This document shows, one piece after another, positions 23,128 through 35,528 of a DNA stretch of 64,000 bases (position 1 is its first letter; every line of letters begins with the position of its first letter). The position numbers were made by a program, and so were the translations under genes. The DNA is from Allomyces macrogynus ATCC 38327 (taxonomy: Eukaryota > Blastocladiomycota > Blastocladiomycetes > Blastocladiales > Blastocladiaceae). The notes beneath the pieces were generated by a model that was not told the origin of the DNA, did not search any database, and was given only the letters and a program-made list of their open reading frames with translations. The stretch is from the NCBI GenBank assembly GCA_000151295.1, contig GG745364.1:360323-424322 (forward strand), written 5' to 3'.

Positions 23128-23783
23128 ACCAGCGCGACGCGTTGTGTCCACCAGTGCAACATGCGTCTGGTCAGGCAGTTTTGGTTTGGTTGTGTTTGTC
23201 ATTGCTGTTCAATAAAGACGGCTGCATGCGCCTGTTGTGGTCAGCAGCTATCATGCTCAAAACCCCATCAGCACTCATGCAAGATCAGAACAAATGATCA
23301 CAAAGACACGACAATCGATACACAACAAACGAAGCAAGAGAAAGGGACGGAGACGGAGGAAACGGACCTGTATCAAGCACTTAAGCGAGATGCCGAAACA
23401 GGAAGGCGGGACGCAGCCATATTTATGGGGACGAAAAGGAACAGAGGCGAAAAACGGTTGGAAGGACCAGAAAGGGAAAGCGGTTGAGGCCACAGCAAAC
23501 CAAAGCAAAGCGACCATAGCGACCAAAAAGAGAAGAGTCATAGCGCGGCGACAAATCTACGAAATGATGAAGCGTTGCACGTTAAGGACGCGCTCTTCCG
23601 CCGACGTGGCTGAGGTGCATGTCACGACTGTGGTTCGTGAGGTTGTTCGGGTGCAAGCACACCCAGTTTTTGCTGGGACTGGGATGAAACGGGCCAGCCA
23701 AAGGTGCGACGACATCGTTCAATTATAAAATAAATTACGCATGGATTTCCGAAAGTTACCACGATCTCTACCTTCTCCACCCA
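23128..23783. other. Intergenic, no gene seen
   Basis: Flank between the retroelement island and the 3' end of the PHD-SET gene. It is A-rich on the plus strand from 23,300 to 23,550 with only short frames. A TACCTTCTCCACCC copy of the dispersed motif lies at 23769-23782. Confidence 0.4.
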
Positions 23784-26700
23784 TCACGACGTCGACGCCG
23801 ACCACTCCCCTCCTCCGCCACCCGTCCCCGGCCTTGGCGGCAGTCCGCTCGCCCCACTGCCTCCACTACCTCCAGTACTCCCCGTACCCCCCGCACTCGC
23901 AGCGCGCTGCAGTTGCTGCTGCTGCTGCTGCCTCCGCGCCTTGTAATCCTTTAGCGAGAACCGTTTCGGTGCGACATCCCCAATCAACGGCGGTCGCGGA
24001 ACCGGCAGTCGCGGTGCTGATGCCAGTGCCGGAGCCATCCGCGGCGGCAACGGCGGCGGTGGTCGCGCCATGTCGGGAGCGGGAGGCGGCGGCACGGCTC
24101 GCGACTGCACGACCGCGGGCGACGACGCCGCGGACGATCCGGACCCGGACGACGGCGTAGGTGTTGGCGCTGGGGATGAAACGAGCATGAACGTTGGGCG
24201 CGGGATCGGGAGGCCCGAGACCGGATCGACGATCTTGTGCGTTGTCGTCGACGGTGGCGGGGGTGCTGGGGGCGCCGACAAGGGAGGTGGGGGCGCGGAA
24301 CGTGCTGGGACCGAAACGGTCGGTGGCGGGGCCGGGCTAGGCGTGCTGCTCGCGGTGGTAGTGCTTGGTGGCGGTGGTGGCCGCGTGGAAGTCGGCGGCG
24401 GTCGAGTCGTCGGTGCGGGTGCCAGTAGTTGCACGACGTCGGAACTGCTGCTACTGCGCCGTAGCGTGCTCGCGGGACTCGTGCCGAGCAGCTCGGCGAG
24501 CGAGTTGCGCCGCTCGCGCCGTACACTCGGGTCGGCGGGCTCAGTCGATGAGACGGGCGACGGCAGTTTCTGCTGCTGCGGTGGTGGTGGTTGCAGGCTG
24601 GCAGAAACGGCCTGCGGCTGATTCGTCGACGTCGAAACCGGCGCGGCCGTAGTTGACTGTTGCTTGGGCGCTGCTGCGGGGTCCTTGGAGGCCAGCAGTG
24701 GCCGTGCTGGTGCGGAAGAGTCCTTGGCCGCCATCGGCAGCTTGACCGGTGCAGCGGGTTCCCTGCTCGGCTGTGAGGCCGCTGCTATTGACGTCGAGGA
24801 CGCAGCGGCTGGCGTTTCCTTGACCTTGGCATGTGTCGGTACGCGATCCGCAGACTCCTTGAATGGGACCGACGTTCGGGACATGGATTCCTTGATTGGT
24901 GCCGACTGCCGCGAGGTTGGCTCCTTGGTGGACCCTGATGGCCGAGCCGCAACCTCCTTGACCAGCCTTACCGACCTCGCTGCCGCGTCCTTGCTCGACC
25001 CTGCTGCTGGCCGCATCACGGGCTCCTTGACCTGCGGCCGCGCCGCCGGTTCCCTTACTGGCCCCGTCAGTTCTTTCGATGCCACCGCAGGTCGACTCGC
25101 AACTTCCTTACTCGACACCGGCGCACGCGCTGCCACTTCCTTGGCCGACGGCGCCTCCTTGACCGGCGCATCCACCTCCATCCAATCCACGGCCGGTACT
25201 GACGTGCGCCGCGTAATCCCCGCAGGTCCCGGACGTGCCGGCAAGTTCACCGGCTTACTCGACCCGGATCCGGTGCGTGCCGAGTCCGGAAGCGTGGTCG
25301 TCGTGGCCGGTCGCGGCGGGTCGCGAGCAGGCGGGACGTCGACGTCCATGGGCTCCCCAGCGGCCAGCGGTACTGCCGCGGATGGCGCGGGTGCAGGTGC
25401 GGGTGCAGGTGCGGGTGCAGCGGTCGCGGTCGATCCCGTCCTCGTTGACACCGCCGACCTCGACCCGAACGTCGTGGCCTCGCCGCCGGGGGGCAACTCG
25501 ACCCTCCCTCCCCCCACCGTCGCAGGTACCGCCACACGCGCATCCCCATCACTCTTCGAACTCACCGGCTGCGGCGCGCTCCTCCCCTCGGCACCCCCCA
25601 AAGGCGACGTCCCGCGATGCCTCGGCACGAGCGGCTCCAGCCTCGCCGACGACACGGGGCTCTGCATCGTCAACTCTGGTGTCGCGGCCCGCCTCGGTGG
25701 TTCCGCGGCCGCTGCATCCATTTTCTCCGCCAACAGCGCCGCCTGCAGTAACACATTCAGTCCCTCTGGCTGCTGCTGCTGCTCGGGCACAGCCGCGGCG
25801 GGCATCGGTAACGGCGCCGTGAGCGCGCGCGCATGGACAAACGCGCGCGCCGCCGCCGCAGAGTCGTTGACTTCGGCCGGACTCGTCGTGCGCGGTGGAG
25901 GTGGTGGGGGCATGGCCGGGGTGGCGGCTGCCACGTGCCGTTGCGCGAGCGCTGCCGCGCGAAACTGGCCACACCAGGCGCGTTTCCCCACGACGAGCGG
26001 GACCGCGCGCTTAGCTGTGGGCAGTGCCGCGGGCGGCGGGACACGGTGCGCGGCACGAGCTTGAGCGGCCGCGCCACGACACGGAACGGCCGTTCGTCGT
26101 CGGACGTGTCCGACGCAGACGCGAGAAGGTCCATGGCGCCGCGCAAAGGCCGTCGTCCCGCTCGCCCGCGCGTGCGCCGTGGAGACGACGGGGGTGGTGG
26201 GAGTGGTGATGGAGTGGACGTGATGTCCACGTCGACGGTACTGGCGGCCGACGACGCAGCCGGCTCGACCATTGCGGAGTCGGACGAGCTGGTGTCGCTG
26301 TCAACGCTGTCGGTCCCCGAGTCGTCGTTGTCCGACCGATGGTTGCGGGCGGCGCGTGCGCGCACGCGGTTCTCGATCAGGGCAATCGCGTCCCTCAGCC
26401 GCACCTCGTGCGCGTGCAGTGACGCCGCGGCCGCGGCGGCCGCACGCGTCTCGTCCGCCGACAAGTCATCGGACTCGGACGCGGCCACGGTCGGTGGGGG
26501 TGGCGGCGGGCCGGGCACGGCGGCGGCGACGGCGGCTGCGGGAGCACTGCGCTGCCGCGCATGTTTCCATGCGCCGACGGCGGGCGCGGCGTGCGGTCTT
26601 GGCGGTGCGGGGTTGGAGTCGATGGGTTTCGTGAGCACAGGCACGACGACGAGGTCCGGGTTATTCGAGAGCGCGCGGTAGAGCGCGCAGTTTGGGAACG

Positions 26701-29531
26701 CGCTGAGCGGGCACGTCGCGCACTCGAAGAGCAGGTAGTGGTTTGGGTTGGGCTTGCACTGCGCGGGCGATGCGAGACAGGCGAGGTCCGACGGGGACCA
26801 CGCGACCGTGAGCGCCTCGTTGGACTCAATGTCGCGGTTGGCCACGAGGGCCACGGCGAGCGGAGACGCGGCGTTGGGCGTGCGTCGGACGTACGTGTGC
26901 GGCGACAGATTTCCTCGGCAGGAGCGGCGGCAGAACCGCGCGGCATTGCTTTCCCGACTCGCATCGATAATGAGCGGGAGGCCGGGCACTTGCAGTGAAA
27001 AGGGGCTCAGCATATGCGGGTGCTGCGATGCCGGCAAGATATGGCCCATGTACTCGAGAACAGCGCGGCCCGCAGGCACGGGGGTCACCGTCGTATTAAT
27101 GTGCAGCGTGACGGCGCCGTGAGTGTCCTCGTTGGATTCGAGTGCGGGATACAGGGACGCGAATTGCACGGGTACGGTCGCGGCCGTGTCAGTCTGCGAC
27201 ACGGAGCCTTGCCGGCTGCGGGCGCCCGTCCCACCGCGCCCTCCGCGCCCGCCGCGCGCCTGTGCGTTGGATGCAGCGATCGCGGCTTGCGCAGCGGCCA
27301 CGTGTTGCGGCGCAGCGTACGGCAATGGCGCCGGGACGAGGTGCGGGGGCGGGTCGTTGGCGGGCAGAATGAGCAGGCACACCGTGGCCTCGGACATGGA
27401 CCGTGTACGCCAAGTCGGCGTGGGCATTTGCTGGTGCCGGTGCAAGAACGGGTCGGCCGCCACCGAGGCTACGACCGAGAGCCCCACCTCGGGGTCTGGC
27501 ACGGCCTGGGCGACAAGTTGTTGGACGTAGGGTGCGTGGACGGGCGAAATGAGGTTGACTGTGAGCCCAATCGAGTAGTCTTGGTTAAGCAGCGAGTCAG
27601 CCGGGTGTACGTGCTCGTCGAGGTTCACGCGCTGACCCTGCAAATGCGGCAGCGTGTGCTGGACGAGCGCCACGGGCATAGCGATTGACGATGGCGAGAC
27701 GGGTGGTGGTGGGAGTGCGACCCCTGGTGCCGTCGGTGACGAGCGCGCGAACGCCGGGCTGCGGTACCCGTCAGTCTCAGTACCAGACCCGTTTTCCTCG
27801 ACTTCAGTGTCATCACCCGGCTCGGTACGAACGCTCGACGTGCTAAGTTCGCGGCTATGCGTGGCGAGGAACGGCGGGACGTGCACGCTGTGGTTGGGAT
27901 GCGACGACGCCGGTGGGTGCGACTTGAGCCGCGCGACCGACGGCGGGAGCGGCGGAAGGATGGCCGACGTGGCCGGGTCCGGACTGGCGTCCTTGCCAGG
28001 TTCGTTGCTGGGCCCGCCCGTCGCCGGGACCAGCCTCTTGCGTCCCCGACCGCTCATCGGCTTCTTTTTAGCGCCAGAGGTCCCGTTGCTTGTGCTACCA
28101 GCGATCGTGTTCGGGGTCTCGCTCGCGGCGGAGCCCGCACTCGCGCTGGCGCCCGCGTTTCCGGCCCCGCGCTTGCCCGACGCAGACTTGCCCGTCGCAG
28201 ACTTGCCCTCAGAGCGTTGGCGGCTTGGTCCAGACGCATGGACGCTGTCCGACGCAACGGCCGCAAACGCCGGCAACGCGACGCCCGGTGGGCAAAGGCG
28301 CGTTCCCACCATTTACCGCGCTAGTCTTCTTCGCCGGGCTACTAGCGGCAGCAGGTCCGGCAGGATGCGCGGCGACGTGCCGGGCACGCGCGAGCATTGC
28401 GCGCCGCTGCGACAACTGCGCCTTGCGCACGTCCATTTCACGCGGCTGGCACCGGGTCGCAATAATAGTGTTCGGGCTCGTTTTCGCGATGAATGCCGAC
28501 ACACGACGCGTGCTGCCAGACGAGACACCGGTCGCACTGGATCGTGTACCCGTCGTCGTCGGTGTACCCGCAAATGCACCGAATCTCGCCCGTGTCCTCG
28601 AGCCCGGCTGCTTCGTCGGGGTGCAGTGGGAGGGGCGGCGGGAGCGGGCGGGCGCCGGACGAGGGCCCAGAGGCCGGCTGCCGCGTGCGACCAACGACAG
28701 GTTTCGAGCCGCCAGAGGACGTCGGTGCGACGGTCGGGCCTGTGCTGTTACTGCTGCTGTTGCTGCTGCTGGGACCGGGCAGGTGCGGCGCGGACGCAGC
28801 ACCGGCGGTGGTACTGGCACGATTGCCCGGGATTGGCGATTCGAGTGGCGATGCGAGCGACGAGAGCGGCGAGGGCGACGGCGAAGACGCGAGCTGTTCA
28901 GGGCCGAGGTCGAGGTGGTCGAGGTGGTCAACGTGAGGATCGAACCGAGGATCAGCATCCGCAATTCGCGTTTGACCGATGGCCGTGGCAGGCGCATCAC
29001 GCCCGAGCCGGAGCTGTGGTCATTCCCAACCGACGAACAAAACCAAACCAGTCACACACACACCTTCAGCATTTTGCGCGCGGGAGCGTCAATATCGTCG
29101 TATCCATCGGCTGCGCCGGCACTCGGTGCAGTCGCCGTGCGCGGCCGCTTGCCGCCGTCTGGTGCCCGCGCAGCAGCGGGTCCGCCCGCAGCGGGGCGGC
29201 GCACGGTCGGGACCGCTGGCGACGAGGACGAGGACGATGACGAGGACGGCATGGCCGACGGCACCGTGGCGTGCCGCGGACCAGCCGTGTAGGGGTAGGC
29301 AAGCACCTGCGAAAGCGAGTGCCGGTGCGAATGGTGCGAAGGCGGCGGCGGGAAGACCGGTGCGGCGGTCGGCAGGACCACAACAGGTTCAGCGCCCAAG
29401 GCTGTCACGACCGCAGCCGAGGGCGGCGTGGGTCCAGCGGTCGCGGCGGGCGGACGCGCGGGGAGGGAGGCCGACGATGGCGGTGGGGGAGCGGGTACAG
29501 GCGCGGGCGCGCGCGCAGCGGGCGGGTCCAT
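23784..29531 (-). CDS. PHD-finger plus SET-domain protein, Set3 / MLL5-like
   Basis: Chromatin regulator of the Set3/UpSET/MLL5 type, which binds H3K4me3 through PHD and recruits deacetylases. Exon 1 is 29531-29064 (MDPPAARAPAP..RKMLK); intron 29014-29063. The next exon has DLGPEQLASSPSPSPLSSL and the PHD finger at about 28590-28460 (RCICGYTDDDGYTIQCDRC, LVWQHASC, HYYCD). Then an intron near 28290, a Ser/Pro-rich linker, and a SET domain around 27080-26800 (VLEYMGHI, ARFCRRSCRGNLSP, DIESNEALTVAWS). The RFxRRSC..N pattern fits the Set3/MLL5 group. An intron at 26015-26082 (68 bp) joins to a ~740-residue Pro/Ser-rich tail ending at 23784, with degenerate KE-x-x-x-RP repeats and poly-Gln. One extra C near 28458 breaks the frame between YYCD and the last PHD cysteine (CQPRE). 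Function is inferred from the domains. Confidence 0.85.
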
Positions 29532-30712
29532 GGTGGCGACGGAGGCGGCGACGGCCTGGGGATGGTCAGGCGGGACGAATGCGGCCAGTGCGCGGCCAGG
29601 GCGGGAGCGCGGCGGGCGGTAAGCGCAGATCCGGCATCGTTGAGCGCGGAAACGAGAGGTCGTTGGTTGGCCAAGGCTCTCGCTTTCGCGCAAGCATTTG
29701 GACCGGCCAAGTCGAGCACACGGTTCGCTGGCCAGCACGAAAGCACACACTCGCACCGTTGTGTTGTCGAACACAGTTGGGTCAGGGCCGGTTTGCTCGG
29801 CGGATAATCGATTTCCGGTGCCTTTCGCCGATTTTTCGGCTTGTTCGTTTCTGGCAGTGCAGTCCTTTTGTCCCAGGCCTGCCACGCCTGTCAGCTATGC
29901 GTGTCTTCATTGACCCACGCGCCGCACGCCTGCCTGTGTTCGTCTCCCACTGGCAGTGATCTTTGTCATCGCTGCGCCAGCAAATTAAAGATATCGCCTT
30001 GGACCTGCTCTGCTTGCTGCCAACTTGCTGCAACGCTCATTTGTGAGCTACTACAGCCGTTTCCTTGCGCTCTGCCCTTCAGCGCTCTTGGTCGACCCGC
30101 GAAGCCGCCCGCCGACCACTGTCTCCACCGCCGGCCCGCCCACTTCTCTCCTCCCTGTCCGCATTCCGCTGCCCCGACCGTCACTGCTGCCCGGCTCAAC
30201 GACCTGCTTGGTATTCATCGAGATCGCCCAATCACACTTTCTCGCCCTGCTCCCCACCATCGCCATCTCGCGCCCACCCCGCCGCATCCCTCTGTCGGCA
30301 TCCATCGCTGACGCCCTTCCGCCGCGACGTATCGCAGCCCTTGCCGCCGCATCCCCTGCTCTCTTGCGCTCTCGCCCCCTCCCCCCCCCCCCATACACAT
30401 AGACGCCCGTCTGCCGCTCCGCGCGCCGAGGGATCCATCCGCTCGTCGCACTCTTCCCTGATCCTCGCCTCGACCTCGCTTTCGTTGCCGTCGGTCCGGA
30501 TTGCGCAGGTACGCTTCTACCCGCTTTGCCGGCCGGTACACAAGCGACGGGCGCTAGGCTGACCGGCATGGCGCGTCGACGCGATCCGCGGCGACCAGAC
30601 ATAGATGATTGTGGGGTAGTCCAGCCACCCACCGACTTCCACTTTGCTCTCGAGCCGTGCGTGCTCGCCTTGCTCATACACCCTCTCACCGACCCGGCGC
30701 GCTCGCTCCACC
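29532..30712. other. Divergent promoter region PHD-SET gene / CDC14
   Basis: Long intergenic region between two divergently transcribed genes. It is pyrimidine-rich on the CDC14 side with a run of 12 C at 30381-30392. No gene is supported. Confidence 0.5.
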
Positions 30713-32598
30713 ATGCCCGTCTACTCGGCCGTCCACGCGAACGCGGCCAACCCGTATGCAACCAACGGTGCCGCGCACGCCGAAGTTGAGTTCATTCCCG
30801 GTCCGTTTTCCCTCTGACACCCCCTAGTCATCCCGGCGCTTCTTCACTTGAGCTGACGCGCGCTGCCGTAACACGTCTAGGCCGGCTTTACTTCACGTCG
30901 TCGCCGCAGGACCTGTCGGCGCGCAACGCGTCTTCGCCCGACGCGCACTACTTTACGATCGACCACGTGCTCGTCTACATGCCGTTCTGCGCCGATTTCG
31001 GACCGCCCAACATGGCGCATCTCTACCGGTTCCTCGTCATGCTCGACCGCAAGCTCAAGGTATGTCTGCATCTCGAAGTTGGGAGTCGCGAGGTTCGATA
31101 TCAATGTACTGATCCGTCGGGTCGTACGTGTCTAGGACCCGTCGCTCGCGGGCAAGCGCATCGTGCTCTACTCGAGCACCGACCACGACAAGCGCGCCAA
31201 CGCCGCGTACCTGATTTCGTCGTTCATGGTACATTTCCCGTCCCTCACTCACGTGCTTCCCGTCCTGCGTCGCACCCCTGACCGTCCCCCATGATCGCAC
31301 AGATGATCGCCAAGAAGCAGGCGCCCGAGCAGGCCTACCGCCCGCTCGTCGGGCACTCGCCGCCCTTCATGCCGTACCGCGACGCCGGCTCGGGTCCCGC
31401 GACCTACTTCCTGACGGTGCTCGACTGTCTCAAGGGCCTGTACCGCGCGCAAGCCTGCGGCCTCTTCTCCTTCGCAACCTTCTCGCTCGACGAGTACGAA
31501 AAGCACGAAAAAGTCGAGTGGGGCGACTTCAACTGGATTTCGCCGAAATTCTTGGCGTTTGCGAGCCCGGCCGACGACTTGCCCGTGCACCCGCGGACCG
31601 GATGGGGCATTCAGATGTTGGCGGATTATTTCGCGCAGCACGGGATCGTGTCGGTGGTGCGGCTCAACAACAAGTTGTACGACAAGGTGGCGTTCACGGC
31701 ACGCGGGATCGAGCATGTCGAAATGTATTTCCCGGACGGGTCGTGCCCGTCGGACGCGATTGTGCGCCGGTTCTTGGATTTGGCGGAGAGTCGCGATGGT
31801 GCGCGCTTGTTCTCCTTTTCTCTTTTTCGCCTAGTGACCCGAGGCACTGACGCGCAACCTGTTTTTCCATCCGTAGGCCCGCTCGCCGTGCACTGCAAGG
31901 CCGGGCTCGGGCGCACCGGGTCGCTGATCGCCGCCTACATCATGAAACACTACAAGTTCACGGCCTCTGAGATCATTGCCTTCCTGCGCATCATGCGGCC
32001 CGGGTCGGTCGTGGGGCCGCAGCAAAACTGGCTGCACGCCAAGCAGAACGAGTTCCACCGGATGCTCGACGGCGTCACGCGCGACGAACTTGATGCCAAC
32101 GCGGCACGGCCGATGTACACGTCCGGGCCAGCGGTCGTCGACCGCATGGACGTCGACGAACTGCCCTCGCCGACGACCAATGGCGGCAATGTCATGTACG
32201 CGCCGATCCCGGCGCAGCCGCGGAAGACGGTCGATCCGAACGATCCGCACACGGTCGTCCAGCAGGGTGGTGGGCGCGCACCGCGCCGTGCGGCCGCGGC
32301 CTCGGCGGCGGTCGCGCTGCAGCAGAGCTCGCATGTGGCGCGGTCGGCGGCGTACTCGGCGGCCGCGGCGTCAGGGAGTGCAAGGATGACAGTCGCGCAG
32401 CAGCAGGCGGCCGCGTGGGCGACGACGCCCAAGGGGGTGGGCGCAAGTAGTAGTGCGCCGCCGTTGCGCGCGACGGCGCGGACGGTGCATGCCCCAGCGG
32501 CGGCGGTCGTGGCGCCGGTCACGGTCACAGCCACGTCAACGGGGGCGGCGCCGGGGACCCCGGGGCGTCGGACGCGGAAGGCCGGGCCGAGCGTGTGA
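30713..32598 (+). CDS. CDC14: Dual-specificity phosphatase Cdc14
   Basis: Proline-directed Ser/Thr phosphatase that reverses CDK phosphorylation at mitotic exit or cytokinesis. Exons: 30713-30800, 30881-31059, 31136-31228, 31303-31798 and 31877-32598. Phases close to give 525 residues. The N-terminal domain has RLYFTSSPQDLSARN, YFTIDHVLVYMPFCADFGP and RIVLYSSTDHDKRANAA. The catalytic domain has EKVEWGDFNWISPKFLAFAS, YFAQHGIVSVVRLNNKLYD, and the signature loop HCKAGLGRTG with the nucleophile at Cys292 (yeast Cys283 region), followed by AAYIMKHYKFTASEIIAFLR and MRPGSVVGPQQNWL. The Ala/Thr-rich C-terminal tail is variable in this family. The start is ATG 30713 in CACCATG. Splice sites and motifs make this one of the safest calls in the window. 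Confidence 0.97.
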
Positions 32599-33385
32599 GA
32601 GATGAAGGGACTGGAGGTGGGGGTCGGATTGAAGTGGTGGTGGACTGGATGGAGGGAGATGCGTGGGGGATACCAAAGAACGTGAAGAAAGCGGGGGGGT
32701 TTACACCGTTGATCTGGCAGTGTTTGATTGTCAAAGGAGCTCGCGACAACCAGGGCAGAGCGAGTGGGAGTTAAGAGTGAACTGTCACGCGCATAAACCC
32801 AGCAACAACGACAAGGCCGGCTGGTCACGGAACGGGCTCGTGTGCATGCTAAAATTAGCAAAAATATTGAACTCGCTAGCTGGCTCAGGTCACATTGTCT
32901 CCGCAGGATCCACTCGGAAGAACGAAAGTTAAATAGATTTTTGATTTGTCTCTTCGTTGCCAAGCAGCATTCTCCATAAACTAGCAATGTACGGCGCGTC
33001 TGCGTCGGGAGACTGACCACGATGGCACGCGGGTTGGGGGAAAAGATGACTTGGAAGTGCGACTTGATCAGCTGCTCGCATGTGACTGGCTGCTGGCTGC
33101 TCTTGGTTGCTGCACCGAGGAGGAGCGTCCAAGTCATCGCATCCAACACTTTCTGCGCGCGCCAGAGCGCCCTTGCGATCCGCGACATATTTACTCGACC
33201 GACTGACGACGACCACCACGACGACAACGACGACGACAACGCGTACCAACCACACGTAAAACACGTCCCCGCCGTGCCCGCGCCCGCCCACTGCATATGA
33301 CACGCGCTACCACGACTCTCGACTCTGCTCCAACACGCTCGACAACCGCACGCCAACCCGCCTCGCATCCAACGTCCCTGCTGCG
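32599..33385. other. Intergenic, no gene seen
   Basis: Downstream flank of CDC14. It contains a GAC/AAC-rich simple repeat on the plus strand near 33208-33243 and no supported gene. Confidence 0.5.
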
Positions 33386-33705
33386 ATGCCGCTCCTGCAG
33401 TACCTGCGTGTCGACATTCTCGCCGGCGCCAATCCACTCACGTGCCACGCCGACATGGACAGAATCCTCGCGTCGGCCGAAAGTCCCGGCGGGTTGCCGT
33501 TTCAGTACTTCGGGATCCTGGCCGTGCCGAGTCGCATCACCGCGTGCAGCCTCTTTTTGCAAAACAATTAGCCCGTGCACGCCTACCGCGCGCGCATTTG
33601 GCTCGGTACAAACCTGTGGGCGACGCACCATTTACGTCCGGGCGGCGCGTGCACGGTCCCGGGCCTGCTCGCGGCAGTGCGGAACGGCAAGATTGACGCT
33701 CACGG
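33386..33705 (+). pseudogene. Unrecognised ORF interrupted by an in-frame TAG
   Basis: A plus-strand frame starts at an ATG (MPLLQYLRVDILAGANPL), runs 61 codons to TAG at 33569-33571, and continues in the same frame with protein-like sequence (VHAYRARIWLGTNLWATHHL, then GLLAAVRNGKIDAH) to about 33705. Codon usage on both sides resembles the neighbouring genes. This suggests one ORF with a nonsense codon: a gene remnant, or an error at that base. I recognise no family. The proximity to the inverted repeat suggests a rearranged region. Confidence 0.4.
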
Positions 33706-34476
33706 TAATCGCGGTGGCCGGTCGCGGGTACAGAATGCGTGCTTGTTTTGCGGCATTGTGAGGATGAAAAGCGTCGTTGCCGGTCGTGGCGTCGCGACAT
33801 GGTCGGGTAATGGGTGTGTGCCGCTCCGGCGTCGGTTGTCGTCCCAGTGGTGCAGCGTGGACCGGACCGTGAGGGGGCACGCGCGCAACGTGGCTCGCAA
33901 TGCATGCATGGGAATATGGCCGCATCGTCGAATAGGAGGTTGATGAGCGCCTAGCGCATGGGTTATGTCGTGACGAAGACAAGTGATTGCAGCACTACTG
34001 GTCGGAATGAAGCACGGCAACGTTCAGTGAGAGTTGGGCGGGCCTGCATCAGGATATTAAAAATCAGCAGCACGGCCACAAGGTCAAATTCTCGTGCGGA
34101 TGAGCCAGAGTGAGCGGGACACTGTTGAATGATCCAGCTGACATGATTAAATTGGAAATGGTTTTCGGATCGAGCGCCCAACGTGAACAAGACCGGCAAC
34201 CAAGAATAAAACGAAATGCCGCAAAACGAGCGAAGATTTGTGTGGAGAAGGCAATGCATATCGCACGAGTACAACCTCGTCGCTCTCGGTGCGGTCACGG
34301 CAGGCACGTCTTCAACAGAGCCAGGTGGCGATACCGCGCATCATCCCAGCCGCGCCCATCCGTCGTATCACCGCTGTCGATGGGCCCAATCTTGATGGGT
34401 CACTCCTTAGTACACCGACTGTGCCCGTGGAGAAAATAAATGGGTCGTGAGGTCCGACTTGGCGCATACGCGCTGC
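33706..34476. other. Intergenic, no gene seen
   Basis: Moderate-GC region between the broken ORF and the inverted repeat; only short frames. Confidence 0.4.
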
Positions 34477-34800
34477 AAAAGCAGGCCGGGTATTTGCGTT
34501 TTGACAACCAAGCGAGAAGCAGCGCCGGGGCGGCCGGCCAAAGCAGCTGGCTGAGCTGAGCGTGGGGCTGGGTATCACTAAAGGTGTGGGGAGCGACGGA
34601 GCAGTCGTCGACGACGCAGCCTCATTTTTTGGGACGTGTTGCGCTTGGCGAGGCCAGGAGGAGTACAAGTCCGCGGGCATCGACTGTCGTCGATCAGCAG
34701 CTGCCTGCAGCAGCCCGCGGCGCGGGTGCTAAAATAGGTGGGTAAAATCTGTTTTGCCTTAACCACGGCGCGTCTCCCACGTGTCTCGCACCAACACTTG
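34477..34800 (+). repeat. Left arm of a perfect 324-bp inverted repeat
   Basis: Bases 34477-34800 are the exact reverse complement of 35529-35852 when compared base by base. The outer end starts AAAAGCAGGCCGGG and the inner end finishes CACCAACACTTG. The arm carries a 62-codon frame (minus, 34766-34578, MVKAKQILPTYFST..) that is duplicated in the other arm. No target-site duplication is visible outside the arms. Confidence 0.95.
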
Positions 34801-35528
34801 TCGTGCGAGCCCTGCTAAGTACCGAACCGAAAAGGTTCCCTCGATCGACCCGCGCGTGACACCCAATTGCATCAAACCGCACGCCGATGAAGTAACGGCC
34901 CGCGCAGACCAAGACCAAGCCTGCCATCACCAGTGACTCTTCCTCCACTTTCACTTGTCGGCGCGAACTCGCTTGTCCTTTTGCGCGTAATTCGGCCCGC
35001 TTTTCAACCTGATATTGACGCTCTTGTGTCCTGACATGGACGTTTGACTGACAGGCGCGCCGTCGATGAGAGCGCTTGTGCTTGAGCAAACGCACGCCAG
35101 GAAGCCGAATTCCCTGCATGAAACGCGAAACGGCTGCTCCTGGCGCATTTGATGTCGGTAGCGCAGTGTGTTGCGCTGTGTGGAAGAGAGCTGTGTCTTG
35201 CCGCTCATCGGTAGATGCATATATTTTGTGCGAGAAAAATGTTTTTAAAGGTGTAACGTGTCACGTAGACTGTGCCGCAAGCGTGCCCATGTGGCAACCA
35301 ACGTACGTCCGTGCTCCGACCTGTTTCGACTCGTTGCGACTTCATCAGCCTCCTCTCCTCGTTCCCCTCCTTCCAACTCCTCGCATCGCATCAGCAGCCC
35401 TCGCACATCCTCTGCCGTTCATCCTAGACGGCCTTAGACCCGTCTTCGGGACCATTGGCCTGGCCCACCCACGACGCGGCGTGCGACTGAACTGCTCGTG
35501 ACCCATGCACTTGCCCGTCGCACCGCGT
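34801..35528. other. 728-bp spacer between inverted-repeat arms
   Basis: Unique sequence between the arms. It contains only short frames, one minus-strand frame being Arg/Lys-rich (CQSNVHVRTQERQYQVEKRA) without a recognisable domain and no transposase motif I can see. Confidence 0.6.

Noticed and set aside
24664..26064. 466-codon plus-strand frame over the PHD-SET tail
   Set aside because: Gly/Ala/Ser shadow of the minus-strand Pro/Ser-rich tail; the sense frame joins the SET exon through a clean 68-bp intron.
26015..26082. Frameshift in the PHD-SET gene
   Set aside because: First read as an indel, but a 68-bp intron (donor GTGTCG, acceptor CCCACAG) restores the frame and reads ERPFPKRAVP.
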